Positions 46,237 through 54,150 of a stretch of 64,000 nt of DNA are shown here, one piece after another. Origin of the DNA: Vibrio ziniensis (GTDB lineage: Bacteria; Pseudomonadota; Gammaproteobacteria; Enterobacterales; Vibrionaceae); contig NZ_CP049332.1 in the NCBI RefSeq assembly GCF_011064285.1, forward strand, positions 248,001 to 312,000, read 5' to 3'. How positions within the stretch are numbered: position 1 is the first letter of the stretch; every line of letters begins with the position of its first letter. The position numbers and the translations under genes were made by a program. The notes under the pieces are model-generated. The model was not told the DNA's origin and did no database searches. It saw only the letters and a list, made by a program, of their open reading frames with translations.

Positions 46237-46836
46237 TTAAGTGTTTTGGTAGGCTTGCTGAGCTATAGACTCCAAGTGCTTATTCAAAGCTTTTATCATT
46301 TTAATTATTCGAGGAATCTTCGTTGCTATCCGATAAACTACAAATGCCCCAGTAATGATAGCTCCCGTTCCTACCGAGTTTGTAATAGATGTCACTAACC
46401 ACCATAAACCACCAGCAATAAAAATAGACTTTCCCGAGATCTGATCTATTTTTAAAAGCTTATTTAAAGAGTCTGCTTTGTTTACAAACCAATGCTGATT
46501 TGCGTTGTGGTTTACTAACACAGAAAAGTAACCCGAGTCTTTACCTTTAATACCAGCAGATATTAATGTAATTTTTTGTCCTTCGCGAAGTGGGATGTCG
46601 TGCCCTGCAAGCTGTATACTTTTTTCACTCCCATCTTCTTTTTTAATCCAAAACTCGTGATTTGTTACCGTAGTTGAATGAACCGTTGGAGCACTAACAT
46701 GACCTCCATGCTGTCCTACATAGCCACCTCCTCCACTAGATGATACATGAGTCTCCGAATATTTATTCTGACCCAAGATCTCTCCAGTTACACTCCAGAA
46801 TTTAATCTCTTTATTTCTGTGTTTGAAATTTTCCAT
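46237..46836 (-). CDS. Cassette-borne protein of unknown function with C-terminal membrane segments
   Basis: 199 aa. The N-terminal half is soluble, with a glycine-rich block (SSSGGGGYVGQHGGHVSAP) and HDIPLREGQKITLISAG. The C-terminal half has two hydrophobic helices (~145-185) and a basic tail. The first half resembles a widespread uncharacterised proteobacterial family sharing the SSSGGGG and DIPLREGQ motifs. The ATG at 46836 has GGAGT upstream. Cassette context: an attC-like site abuts its 3' end. An 11-bp inverted repeat (TTATACAGAAC, 46872-46882 and 46898-46908) lies in its promoter region. Confidence 0.75.
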   Translation of the reverse strand: MENFKHRNKEIKFWSVTGEILGQNKYSETHVSSSGGGGYVGQHGGHVSAPTVHSTTVTNHEFWIKKEDGSEKSIQLAGHDIPLREGQKITLISAGIKGKDSGYFSVLVNHNANQHWFVNKADSLNKLLKIDQISGKSIFIAGGLWWLVTSITNSVGTGAIITGAFVVYRIATKIPRIIKMIKALNKHLESIAQQAYQNT

Positions 46837-47382
46837 TATTACTCCGTTTATGGATTGACACATAACAGTTCTTATACAGAACCTTTCTATAAAACCAGTT
46901 CTGTATAATTCATAATTACATATTTAACAATAGGCATAAAACATTGTTTTATTTAAGAGTTATGAGTATTAGACATTGATCAAATATAAAAAGCATCCGT
47001 ATAAGTGACTCACAGTTTAAGTAAGTTTCCTGCGATTGGAGATTGAGTGCTCAAATGCCCAGCCCACAGGCAACTGTTGGTAAGGAAAACTAAATAAGTA
47101 CACTGCATTGTTGATATTTAGCATGCACAAAGTTAGGTCAATTTCGCTAAGTAAATACAGATTTATTTGTGCATGTTTTATATCTCGATTGTTTTGTAAT
47201 TTACGAAACCTTCGTTCTTGTAATTACAATGAAACAAGTCCCACATCAGATACACAACACTACTAACTACCATATCAATAGCCACATTTATCAATTTTTT
47301 CCTCGTCCTTTCCATTTCATTGCTAACGTAAAAACTAACAAAAAAATAACACAACTCTAACAACAAAAAGGAAGCTAGTGCT
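46837..47382. other. Intergenic region with an operator-like inverted repeat
   Basis: 546 bp between divergent genes. It contains TTATACAGAAC-N15-GTTCTGTATAA (46872-46908) and, on the minus strand, GTTAAAT near 46921-46927, which fits an integron core site and could be the 5' cassette boundary. A T-rich minus-strand frame at 47178-47501 looks membrane-like but is not supported. Confidence 0.5.
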
Positions 47383-48189
47383 ATGAGAAAGGAAATCCGA
47401 CTGGGTTTATTAGCCCTGATTATTGGAGGTTGCGGCGGCGGAGATGGGGGATCAAATACCCAGAGTGCAACTAATATTGGTGTCAGTGGTTCAACCGACA
47501 TAGAAGGTCGCTGGTCCGCGGCATACTTGTCTCCATATGAATCCCCCCCAGTAATCGATGTGTCCCCCCGAGGAGTATTTATTCTTCGCGGACAAGAAGG
47601 AAGGGTAGACCCAGATCAATACAACAACGAGAAGAGTTTCGAGGTCATAGGTAAATTTGAGGGAGAATCAGTCTTAGTGGGAACAGCCACAACAAGAATC
47701 GATCCTCGACATGATTCACCAGATCAAGGTTTATATTATGAAACAATTACCATCACGGGACAGCTAGATACTGTACCAACAACGCTAAGGTTCAGCTCAC
47801 AATATCTTTTTGATGATATTGATTTTAACTTTACGGTAAAAGTTAATGGTAACTCCCCTTTGATGAGTGTTAACCAGATTAAAGACAAGATAGTATCAAT
47901 TGATGCGGATTATTATGTTTCTAACATCCACTTCAATGAAGAAAGTCTACTGGTAATGGACGTTTATGCTCTATCTGGCAACAGTGAAGCTCCTTATCGG
48001 CAAAATTGTGAAGTCACCGCAACCGTGGAACCATTTCAAGCAGCCATAGGTTCAGGAGTACAGCGCCACTACTACGATGTAATTCAAGAATCGACTGACT
48101 GTTCTGATATGTTAACACTTTATGCTGTTATTACATGGAATAGTGATAGTGACTCTATTGCGATACAGACCAACCATGACAACTGGTAG
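47383..48189 (+). CDS. Putative lipoprotein of unknown function
   Basis: 268 aa. The N-terminus MRKEIRLGLLALIIGGCGGGDGG gives a lipobox (IGGC) and a glycine linker. The body is beta-rich with no recognised family. Two cysteines (QNCEV, TDCSD) may form a disulfide. The ATG has AAGGAAGC upstream. It stands between the cassette region and the ssb-integrase block; a terminator follows. Confidence 0.7.
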   Translation: MRKEIRLGLLALIIGGCGGGDGGSNTQSATNIGVSGSTDIEGRWSAAYLSPYESPPVIDVSPRGVFILRGQEGRVDPDQYNNEKSFEVIGKFEGESVLVGTATTRIDPRHDSPDQGLYYETITITGQLDTVPTTLRFSSQYLFDDIDFNFTVKVNGNSPLMSVNQIKDKIVSIDADYYVSNIHFNEESLLVMDVYALSGNSEAPYRQNCEVTATVEPFQAAIGSGVQRHYYDVIQESTDCSDMLTLYAVITWNSDSDSIAIQTNHDNW

Positions 48190-48225
48190 CTGGCAGTGAA
48201 ACAAAAACCTAGTCGAACGACTATT

Positions 48226-48261
48226 TGTAGAGCCTCTTACAACATGTGAGAGGCTTTTTCA
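48226..48261 (+). terminator. Terminator after the putative lipoprotein
   Basis: AGCCTCTTACA / TGTGAGAGGCT stem followed by TTTTTC. Confidence 0.82.
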
Positions 48262-48292
48262 CACCATATTTTAGTTTTTCACCGCAGACAAT

Positions 48293-48424
48293 TTAACTCA
48301 AAGCCCCCAATTCCAACGCCTTCTTAATCGTCTGCTTCACATAAAACAACTGAGAACCGTGCTTAGATTCCCAACCTTTTGGATCATCGTGAAACTTTCG
48401 GTGCTCGTCTGCAGTTAGGGACAT
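48293..48424 (-). CDS. Short conserved-looking protein, 43 aa
   Basis: Begins MSLTADEHRKFHDDPKG and ends KKALELGALS. It is hydrophilic, with an intact start and stop. Codon use looks protein-like, but no family is recognised and no clear ribosome binding site is seen. It lies in the junction between the lipoprotein and the ssb block, so it may be a remnant. Confidence 0.4.
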   Translation of the reverse strand: MSLTADEHRKFHDDPKGWESKHGSQLFYVKQTIKKALELGALS

Positions 48425-48464
48425 AGTGTGTAGTGGTCAACTAAATTTGCAGTTTCAACAGGAA

Positions 48465-48587
48465 ATGGCCGCAATTATGGAAAATGAGCCAGTGGTAGGT
48501 TCAGCATTTTATTTTCGTAACAACGATGAATCAAAAGGTGGCCGTAAGAACCTGAGCTTTAACCCTTACCATGGTGGAGCTAAGTAA
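48465..48587 (+). pseudogene. 3' remnant of a gene upstream of ssb
   Basis: An open frame of 40 codons from an ATG (MAAIMENEPVVGSAFYFR...) ends in TAATG, where its stop overlaps the ssb start. The coupling shows it was the upstream partner of ssb. The frame stays open a little further 5' but has no good start, so it is likely the truncated end of a phage- or plasmid-type gene. Confidence 0.5.
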
Positions 48588-49060
48588 TGGCTAGCCGTGG
48601 AGTAAACAAAGTCATCCTAGTAGGAAACTTAGGCAGTGATCCAGAGGTGCGTTATATGCCTTCTGGTGGAGCTGTTGCCAACATCACTATAGCCACCAGC
48701 GAAACGTGGCGAGATAAATCGTCAGGTCAGCAACGCGAAAAAACAGAGTGGCACCGAGTAACCCTGTACGGAAAGCTTGCTGAAGTCTCAGGTGAACACT
48801 TAAGAAAAGGTTCGCAAGTCTACATCGAAGGTCAGCTACAAACTCGTAAATGGCAGGACCAATCAGGACAAGATCGATTTTCAACAGAGGTTGTAGTTCA
48901 GGGATACAACGGAGTGATGCAAATGCTAGGTAGTAAACGCGACCAAGGATGGGGACAGCCTCAGCAACCGTCACATAACGAGCCTCCGATGGATTTCGAT
49001 GATGATATTCCTCTGGTTCCAATGTTTAAACCGCATCGCTCACTTAGTCTGTGCGTTTAA
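48587..49060 (+). CDS. ssb: Single-stranded DNA-binding protein with altered C-terminus
   Basis: 157 aa. The OB-fold is complete ([58 protein letters not shown]). SSB normally ends in the acidic tip DFDDDIPF; here DFDDDIP continues with [15 protein letters not shown]. The tip that binds partner proteins is therefore buried 15 residues from the end. It is translationally coupled to the remnant upstream. Being next to xis and int, it is probably a mobile-element copy. Confidence 0.93.
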   Translation: MASRGVNKVILVGNLGSDPEVRYMPSGGAVANITIATSETWRDKSSGQQREKTEWHRVTLYGKLAEVSGEHLRKGSQVYIEGQLQTRKWQDQSGQDRFSTEVVVQGYNGVMQMLGSKRDQGWGQPQQPSHNEPPMDFDDDIPLVPMFKPHRSLSLCV

Positions 49061-49065
49061 TGGTG

Positions 49066-49099
49066 TCAACCACCAAAGCTATTTTGGTTTGGTGGTTAT
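49066..49099 (+). terminator. Hairpin after ssb
   Basis: AACCACCAAA / TTTGGTGGTT 10-bp perfect stem right after the ssb stop; no long T tract. Confidence 0.6.
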
Positions 49100-49133
49100 C
49101 TAAATTTCAATCACAAGCTATAAGGTTATTCAG

Positions 49134-49319
49134 ATGAGTAAATCTCAAATTGCGATTGTTACCCTCAAGAAAGCTTCTGAAGAAATTGGCTTGAGTACCA
49201 AGACGCTAAGAGAGAAGGCTCGTGACGGGCTTTATCCATCCACCGTTATGAGAAAGGTTCAAGGCACTTGGATGGTAGATATTGAGGAATGGAACCGATG
49301 GCATCGAATGCAGGCGTAG
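49134..49319 (+). CDS. Excisionase-like helix-turn-helix protein
   Basis: 61 aa. VTLKKASEEIGLSTKTLREKARDGLYP is a winged-HTH of the excisionase/MerR-like type, followed by a short wing (VQGTWMVDIEEWNRW). It overlaps the start of the integrase gene by 31 bp, the common xis-int arrangement, so it probably sets excision versus integration of the element. Confidence 0.78.
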   Translation: MSKSQIAIVTLKKASEEIGLSTKTLREKARDGLYPSTVMRKVQGTWMVDIEEWNRWHRMQA

Positions 49320-50515
49320 ATAAACTTCCAGCAGGTATTGAGGTACATGGAAACACGTTACGCATAGTTTTTTACATTAATGGTAAGCGTTTCAGAGAGT
49401 CTTTAGGGCTCTCTCCAACAAAGCAGAACATTAACTTCGCCAAGAACAAACGTGAAGCCATTATGTATGAAAACAAAATCGGCACATTCAATTACGCAAC
49501 TCATTTTCCTAACTCTAAGCACTCTTTTGGTAAGCCTACTGCGAGAGAAATTGGAGCACTTACCAAGAGTTTCTTGCAATCAAAAGCCTATGATGTGCGC
49601 CGCTCAACATTAGAGCGTTATGAGTGGGTACTTAGAGATTTCGCGCAACTTTACGGCGAGAACCGCAGTTGCAATACCCTATCCCCTCGCTCGCTAACTC
49701 AATTCAGACAAGATTTAGTGAAAGGGAAAAGCGGTAGGACCATAAACCGAAATCTAGTTACTATTAATGCTTTCCTCTCATGGCTTCATAAAATGGAATA
49801 CATCGAGCGGGATCTTTCTCAAGTTATGAGCCGTGTGAAAGAGAGTGAACCGGATATTCAGCCTTTCTCTGTAGATGAGATAAACAAAGCCCTAGCACAC
49901 TGCCACCAGTTGCAGCACCGCAATATGATCACTCTGTTGGTTTATTCAGGAATTCGTAGTGGTGAACTGTGCGCTTTAGCCTGGGAAGATGTCGATTTCG
50001 AGAACCGGACACTACATGTTCGCCGTTCCACCTACGACAAGCGCGGACTTAAGACAACAAAGACAGACAAAGAACGCTTTGTTGATTTAATGCCACCAGC
50101 TATCGAAGCGTTGAAAGCGCAGCGTCACTTAACCTATCTGTACCCAGCGACAGAGCATGAAGTAGAGCTACCCGGTAATGCATTCCGCACTGAGAAATTG
50201 CGCTTTGTGTTCAACCCAAAAGCAGTACGCCAACAGAAAGGTAGTGATTATGACTACTACGGTAAACGAGCTTTAGTTCGTATTTGGGCTGACCTATGTA
50301 AAAAAGCAGGCATCACGCACCGCAACCAGTATCAACTGCGCCATACCTACGCTAGTTGGGCTATCACCCACGCGAACGTAAACGTTAGCTACCTAGCCCA
50401 GCAAATGGGCCACTCAGACATCACTATGGTAGCTAAGGTTTACGGCAAATGGTTGAAGGAATCGAATAAGAAAGAGTCAGATCGAGTTTGGAAAGAGCTA
50501 CAAAAGGTAAAATGA
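49289..50515 (+). CDS. Tyrosine-type site-specific integrase
   Basis: 408 aa. An arm-binding N-terminal region and SAM-like core domain (~65-190) precede the catalytic domain with Arg in YSGIRSGELCAL, a QLRHTYASWA box (the first catalytic His position is Gln here), GHSDITMV and the nucleophile Tyr in AKVYGKWL. Start could be 49289 or 49298; the latter has better spacing from GAGGA. Translation is coupled to the excisionase. It would integrate the mobile segment it lies in; the att sites are not established. Confidence 0.92.
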   Translation: MEPMASNAGVDKLPAGIEVHGNTLRIVFYINGKRFRESLGLSPTKQNINFAKNKREAIMYENKIGTFNYATHFPNSKHSFGKPTAREIGALTKSFLQSKAYDVRRSTLERYEWVLRDFAQLYGENRSCNTLSPRSLTQFRQDLVKGKSGRTINRNLVTINAFLSWLHKMEYIERDLSQVMSRVKESEPDIQPFSVDEINKALAHCHQLQHRNMITLLVYSGIRSGELCALAWEDVDFENRTLHVRRSTYDKRGLKTTKTDKERFVDLMPPAIEALKAQRHLTYLYPATEHEVELPGNAFRTEKLRFVFNPKAVRQQKGSDYDYYGKRALVRIWADLCKKAGITHRNQYQLRHTYASWAITHANVNVSYLAQQMGHSDITMVAKVYGKWLKESNKKESDRVWKELQKVK

Positions 50516-51142
50516 AATTCGTAGCTCAGTTTTGGACATAAGTGAGCTAGGGTTTATATTGAATTAATAATACGTCGAATGATAAAAAATATTAAAAAAA
50601 CTAAAACAGTGTGGGCTGATACTTTAATTTGGAGTTGATTTCTATCAACTACTTTTTAATCATAGAGTTAGCTTGAAAGCTTCAAGTAAAAGGCGTTCGC
50701 GATCACGATATAGTTCTACATTTTCAATCGCTTACATGGGTAACTGAAAAAATACAGCCAATCGTCACTTAATAATCATGACTCTTTGGTGGAAATCACC
50801 ACCGAGTCTGTCCCAATCACCCGAAGCTTGGGAGGAGAAGATGCGCACATCACTGTTTTAGCTTTGTAGGAGCATGGTTAAGGGAAAATAGAATGCATAT
50901 TTTTTAATTATCACAGTAATTTAATGAATAATATAGAATAAAGTCTGCTTTTGAATGGTTTTGTTACTCTACCCATATAGATACGCCCTTGTGTTTATTC
51001 ATTACGAACAAATCACAAGGGCGCATTCTAGATCACGAATAAAGTATCAACCCAAAAACAGTGGTCTATTTTGTTTAGATGTATCATTAACGACTTCATA
51101 CAAGACTCGCAATAGACGAGTACCTGTATGCATTTAATTAGC
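50516..51142. other. Non-coding stretch with three strong hairpins
   Basis: 627 bp with no credible gene. Hairpins: GACTC..GGTGG / CACCACCGAGTC (~50779-50806), TCCCAA / TTGGGA (~50811-50834), and CGCCCTTGTG / CACAAGGGCG (~50986-51024). The first two are adjacent and could form a structured RNA or recombination site. The third lies downstream of the QueC-like gene. Confidence 0.5.
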
Positions 51143-51859
51143 TTACTGTGGGATGTGATCGGTCTGAACATCGACCGCACTTGTAGCATAGTGAGTTGGA
51201 TCCGAACCAACAGTTTTGGAAAAAACACTCTTTCTTTTCTTGCAGCTAGAACATTCACCGCAATGATATCTATTCCCCCACAAGCAGCTCCACGTCATTT
51301 CGTAGTTAAATTTTGAATTTTTTGCATGTTCAATAACTGCATCATTATCAAAACCAGCCTCAATGAATGGGAAACTAAACTCGGTAGTACAACCCGAAAC
51401 CTTTAAAAGGTTGTTCACTGCATCTGAAATTTCTCTCATACTAAGGTGTGGCCAGCGGTTCTCATCTGAAGTTGTCAAACCATGATAAAGTTTTTTATAA
51501 CCTAACCATTGGGCGGTGAACGCAACGAAAGCTGTAATACCTTCAGATGATGCTGGCCCTTTATCTTCTACTAGCCTACTTGAAGTTTCAGTTTGCATTA
51601 TATGAGGCGGTTCAGTTGCTATAGCGTATATATCCACAATTTTAGGAGCATCTATAATGTGCAAAGGAACATTTAGCCTATGGCAAAGACGTTGAGCGTA
51701 CGTCTTTTGCCTAAATGCTGGTTCTTGGCCTAAATCTAAAAATATTGCCGAGACCTTTTTGTTTACCTGTTTATTTACTTCTTGAAGCAAAGTGGAGGAA
51801 TCTATTCCTCCCGACAACAGAACCAAAGAATCTTCATTTTCAAATATAAGTTTACTCAT
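51143..51859 (-). CDS. QueC-like ATP-PPi enzyme (7-cyano-7-deazaguanine synthase family)
   Basis: 238 aa. The PP-loop LLSGGIDSSTLL is at the N-terminus and the zinc ribbon is C-x7-C-x2-C-x2-C (SCLWGNRYHCGECSSC), both as in QueC. Middle motifs LDLGQEPAFRQK and FPFIEAG also fit. QueC makes preQ0 for queuosine, but QueC homologues also occur in defence-type clusters (Qat, type IV CBASS) and DNA 7-deazaguanine modification. The ATG at 51859 has AAGGAG. It lies in a mobile region far from other queuosine genes. Its role here is unknown. Confidence 0.85.
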   Translation of the reverse strand: MSKLIFENEDSLVLLSGGIDSSTLLQEVNKQVNKKVSAIFLDLGQEPAFRQKTYAQRLCHRLNVPLHIIDAPKIVDIYAIATEPPHIMQTETSSRLVEDKGPASSEGITAFVAFTAQWLGYKKLYHGLTTSDENRWPHLSMREISDAVNNLLKVSGCTTEFSFPFIEAGFDNDAVIEHAKNSKFNYEMTWSCLWGNRYHCGECSSCKKRKSVFSKTVGSDPTHYATSAVDVQTDHIPQ

Positions 51860-52017
51860 TTTCTTCTCCTTGAATGTTCTAAAAACTTCATAAATTACAT
51901 ACATCCCATGTACTTAGGCTCAGCGATCACGATTGCGACAATTTTGAAAGCCTTTATTCCATAACCTATCCGATCCTTTAGTACTGTGGGGAATGTGACG
52001 TTAAAACCACAATTAGA

Positions 52018-52221
52018 ATGAACTGGCAGCTGAATCTGAATAACAACAGAATAGTTGTCTTAGGCTTAGCAGGCACTACTAATTCATTTATAGTTTTAAT
52101 TATGAGATTGCTCCGTGGAGATAAATCTGAACATTTGGGCGAACTCGTCCCAATAAGTAATCTAATTTTTTGCAAGAACAAATTCGATCTGATAAGCAAT
52201 ACAAATATGGATCCGAAATAA
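52018..52221 (+). CDS. Possible small protein, 67 aa
   Basis: Begins MNWQLNLNNNRIVVLGLAGTTNS and looks protein-like, but it lacks a ribosome binding site and any recognised motif. It lies in the gap between the QueC-like gene and the 69-aa gene. Could be a fragment or chance frame. Confidence 0.25.
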   Translation: MNWQLNLNNNRIVVLGLAGTTNSFIVLIMRLLRGDKSEHLGELVPISNLIFCKNKFDLISNTNMDPK

Positions 52222-52331
52222 AACTAGCCCAATTTCAGGATAGCCTCTTATAACAAAATAGATTCATATACAACACTCTTTGGGGCATTTTTCGTTCGGA
52301 AGCGCCTCTGGATAAAAACTAAATATAAATC

Positions 52332-52541
52332 TTACATCTCATCCACTGCATACTTTGTGCGAGAGCTGTCGAATTGAATATGGTACTGCCTTCCATCTTT
52401 TGAGATGAGAGCTGTGCTGCCGACAACGTTATGCATTGGAATATCGAGCATAGACCAACGTGAACAGTCTTCTAACTCCAGTACAGTAAGTCCCATTTGC
52501 TGTGACAACTTTAGAACTATTGATTTTGAATTATTGCCCAT
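52332..52541 (-). CDS. Small protein of unknown function, 69 aa
   Basis: A strong ribosome binding site (GGAGGAG, 7 nt before ATG) supports translation. The sequence has a mixed alpha/beta look (IVLKLSQQMGLTVLELED; VVGSTALISKDGRQYHIQFD) with one Cys and no membrane segment. No family recognised. Upstream of the QueC-like gene on the same strand, though 470 bp apart. Confidence 0.6.
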   Translation of the reverse strand: MGNNSKSIVLKLSQQMGLTVLELEDCSRWSMLDIPMHNVVGSTALISKDGRQYHIQFDSSRTKYAVDEM

Positions 52542-52747
52542 CTTTTCACTCCTCCATAGGTGCAGATTATTGCATGTTGTTGCATTGGTGGAATAAGGTC
52601 AATTTAAGGCTGAGACAATTGAACAGAAATGAGAGCTAACAAAGTTTGGGGCAAAAGTAACTAAATGAGTCAAATAGTTTAATGAGATGGTACGTCCCTC
52701 TTCACGGCTAAACTGAAATATGTTTACTGCTATAAGGAAGGTGCCAT

Positions 52748-53764
52748 ATGACACATGCTCATATTATTGGAATTGATCTTGGTAAAAACTCGTTTCACAT
52801 CGTTGCTCATGATATTCATGGACACCAACTATTTAAGAAGAAGTTTACTAGAACCAAGTTGATCGATTTTATATCTACTCAACAACCGACTATTGTAGCA
52901 ATGGAATCATGTGGTGGTTCGCATTGGTTAGCGCGTAAATGTGAAGAATATGGGCATACTGCCAAGCTCATTCCACCTCAATATGTGAAACCCTACGTTA
53001 AAACCAACAAAAATGATTTTATCGATGCGGATGCAATTGCCGAAGCGGCTTCTCGACCTACAATGCGATTCACTTCAGTAAAAAGTGAATCAGCACAAGC
53101 CATATCGACAATACGAAAAATTCGTAGTGGTTATATCAAAGAACGAACTGCATGTATGAATCGTGTTGGCTCAATACTCCTGGAGTTCGGTATCAGCTTT
53201 CCAAAAGGACATGTATGCATGAGAAAGTTATTCCAGTGGTTAGCTGATAAAAATGAATATCTTCCACCACTAATTATTTTTGAATTAAGTGAATTACATG
53301 AGCACTACGAACATCTTAATGAGCTTGTAGAACATCAAGATAAGAAAATAGAAAAGTTACTGGCAGAGAATGAGCAAATGAAACAGCTACAAAGCATTCC
53401 AGGTGTCGGTCCGGTTGTTGCTAGTGCTTGCTTATCCTCAATAGGAGACCCAAACGATTTTAAAAATGGTCGAAATTTCGCAGCGTGGATTGGTCTTGTA
53501 CCAACCCAATACTCGACAGGGGGAAAATCGACACTATTGGGGATATCGAAACGTGGTAACAAGGAATTAAGAACTCTTCTGATCCATGCTGCCCGCTCAG
53601 TTCTTTGGCGTGACAAATCTGTTGAAAAATATTTCGGTTCGTGGCTTGCCAATCTAAAGAAACGGAAGCCATTCAATGTTGCTGTTGTTGCATTAGCAAA
53701 TAAGATTGCACGCATTATCTGGGCAGTATTAGTAAGCAAAAAAGAATTTGAAATCAGAGCGTAA
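52748..53764 (+). CDS. IS110-family (IS1111-type) transposase
   Basis: 338 aa. DEDD nuclease residues: Asp in GIDLGKNSFHI, Glu in VAMESCGGSHW, and DADAIAEAA. The C-terminal transposase domain has SIPGVGPVVASACLSSIGDPNDF and the GISKRGNKELRTLLIHAARS block with the catalytic Ser region. The gene is intact. This family uses an element-encoded bridge RNA to choose target sites. Confidence 0.95.
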   Translation: MTHAHIIGIDLGKNSFHIVAHDIHGHQLFKKKFTRTKLIDFISTQQPTIVAMESCGGSHWLARKCEEYGHTAKLIPPQYVKPYVKTNKNDFIDADAIAEAASRPTMRFTSVKSESAQAISTIRKIRSGYIKERTACMNRVGSILLEFGISFPKGHVCMRKLFQWLADKNEYLPPLIIFELSELHEHYEHLNELVEHQDKKIEKLLAENEQMKQLQSIPGVGPVVASACLSSIGDPNDFKNGRNFAAWIGLVPTQYSTGGKSTLLGISKRGNKELRTLLIHAARSVLWRDKSVEKYFGSWLANLKKRKPFNVAVVALANKIARIIWAVLVSKKEFEIRA

Positions 53765-53978
53765 CCCCAATTTGCAATGGAAATTAAAGATGACAAAACG
53801 GTTAGACCACCAGATTGAAGACCTGTTGCCCCAAACAGCAGCTTAAGTATGCTTTTCGTTTTGCGAGGACAATCTGGCGCGAACCTCATCATAGAGCTGA
53901 GACTAAATAGGTCTCTAAACAGACTCTGAATATATTAGCGCAAATCAGCTCGTTATTTTGATTTCTACTTGCAATAAC
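53765..53978 (+). ncRNA. Possible bridge-RNA region of the IS1111-type element
   Basis: ~215 bp non-coding DNA between the transposase stop and the right inverted repeat. In IS110-family elements a bridge RNA is encoded in a non-coding end, reported at the right end for IS1111 types. Hairpin-capable sequence is present (for example CAGATTG ... CAATCTG around 53811-53873). Secondary structure and loop pairing were not computed. Confidence 0.4.
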
Positions 53979-53990
53979 GGGACGTACCAT

Positions 53991-54075
53991 ATATTGGGGC
54001 TTTTTTGGGGCCTTCGTTGACGAGATATTTTATATTTGGGGCTAAATTGGGGCTTTTTCTGGGGCTAAATGGGGC
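53991..54075. repeat. Cluster of short GGGGCT repeats beside tdh
   Basis: Six copies of TTGGGGC/TGGGGCT-like motifs within ~80 bp, and one more (TTTGGGGC) at ~52648 on the other side of the IS. Such direct repeats are typical of integrase arm sites or island ends. Confidence 0.6.
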
Positions 54076-54112
54076 TGTTTCTTCCACTTCATGTTGTCTA
54101 GCCTCAAACAAA

Positions 54113-54134
54113 AAGCGCTCCAACCGGAGCGCTT
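54113..54134 (-). terminator. Terminator of the kbl-tdh operon
   Basis: AAGCGCTCC / GGAGCGCTT stem with a 4-nt loop and a T tract on the minus strand, 17 bp after the tdh stop. Confidence 0.85.
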
Positions 54135-54150
54135 AAACTTCAATATTCGA

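Larger units (their letters stand above)
52687..53990 (+). mobile_element. IS110-family (IS1111-type) insertion sequence
   Basis: About 1.3 kb, bounded by a perfect 12-bp inverted repeat: ATGGTACGTCCC (52687-52698) and GGGACGTACCAT (53979-53990). IS1111-type elements have such short, slightly internal inverted repeats; classic IS110 elements do not. No clear target duplication is seen. It carries a single intact DEDD transposase and ~215 bp of non-coding DNA after it. It is inserted within a run of GGGGC repeats. Confidence 0.88.

Noticed and set aside
47178..47501. 107-codon minus-strand frame resembling a membrane protein
   Set aside because: It overlaps the better-supported lipoprotein start, has no ribosome binding site, and its hydrophobicity follows from T-rich DNA.
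44429..52541. A complete CBASS or Qat defence system
   Set aside because: A patatin and a QueC-like gene are present, but no nucleotide cyclase, QatA, QatB or QatD is, and the two genes are 6 kb apart.
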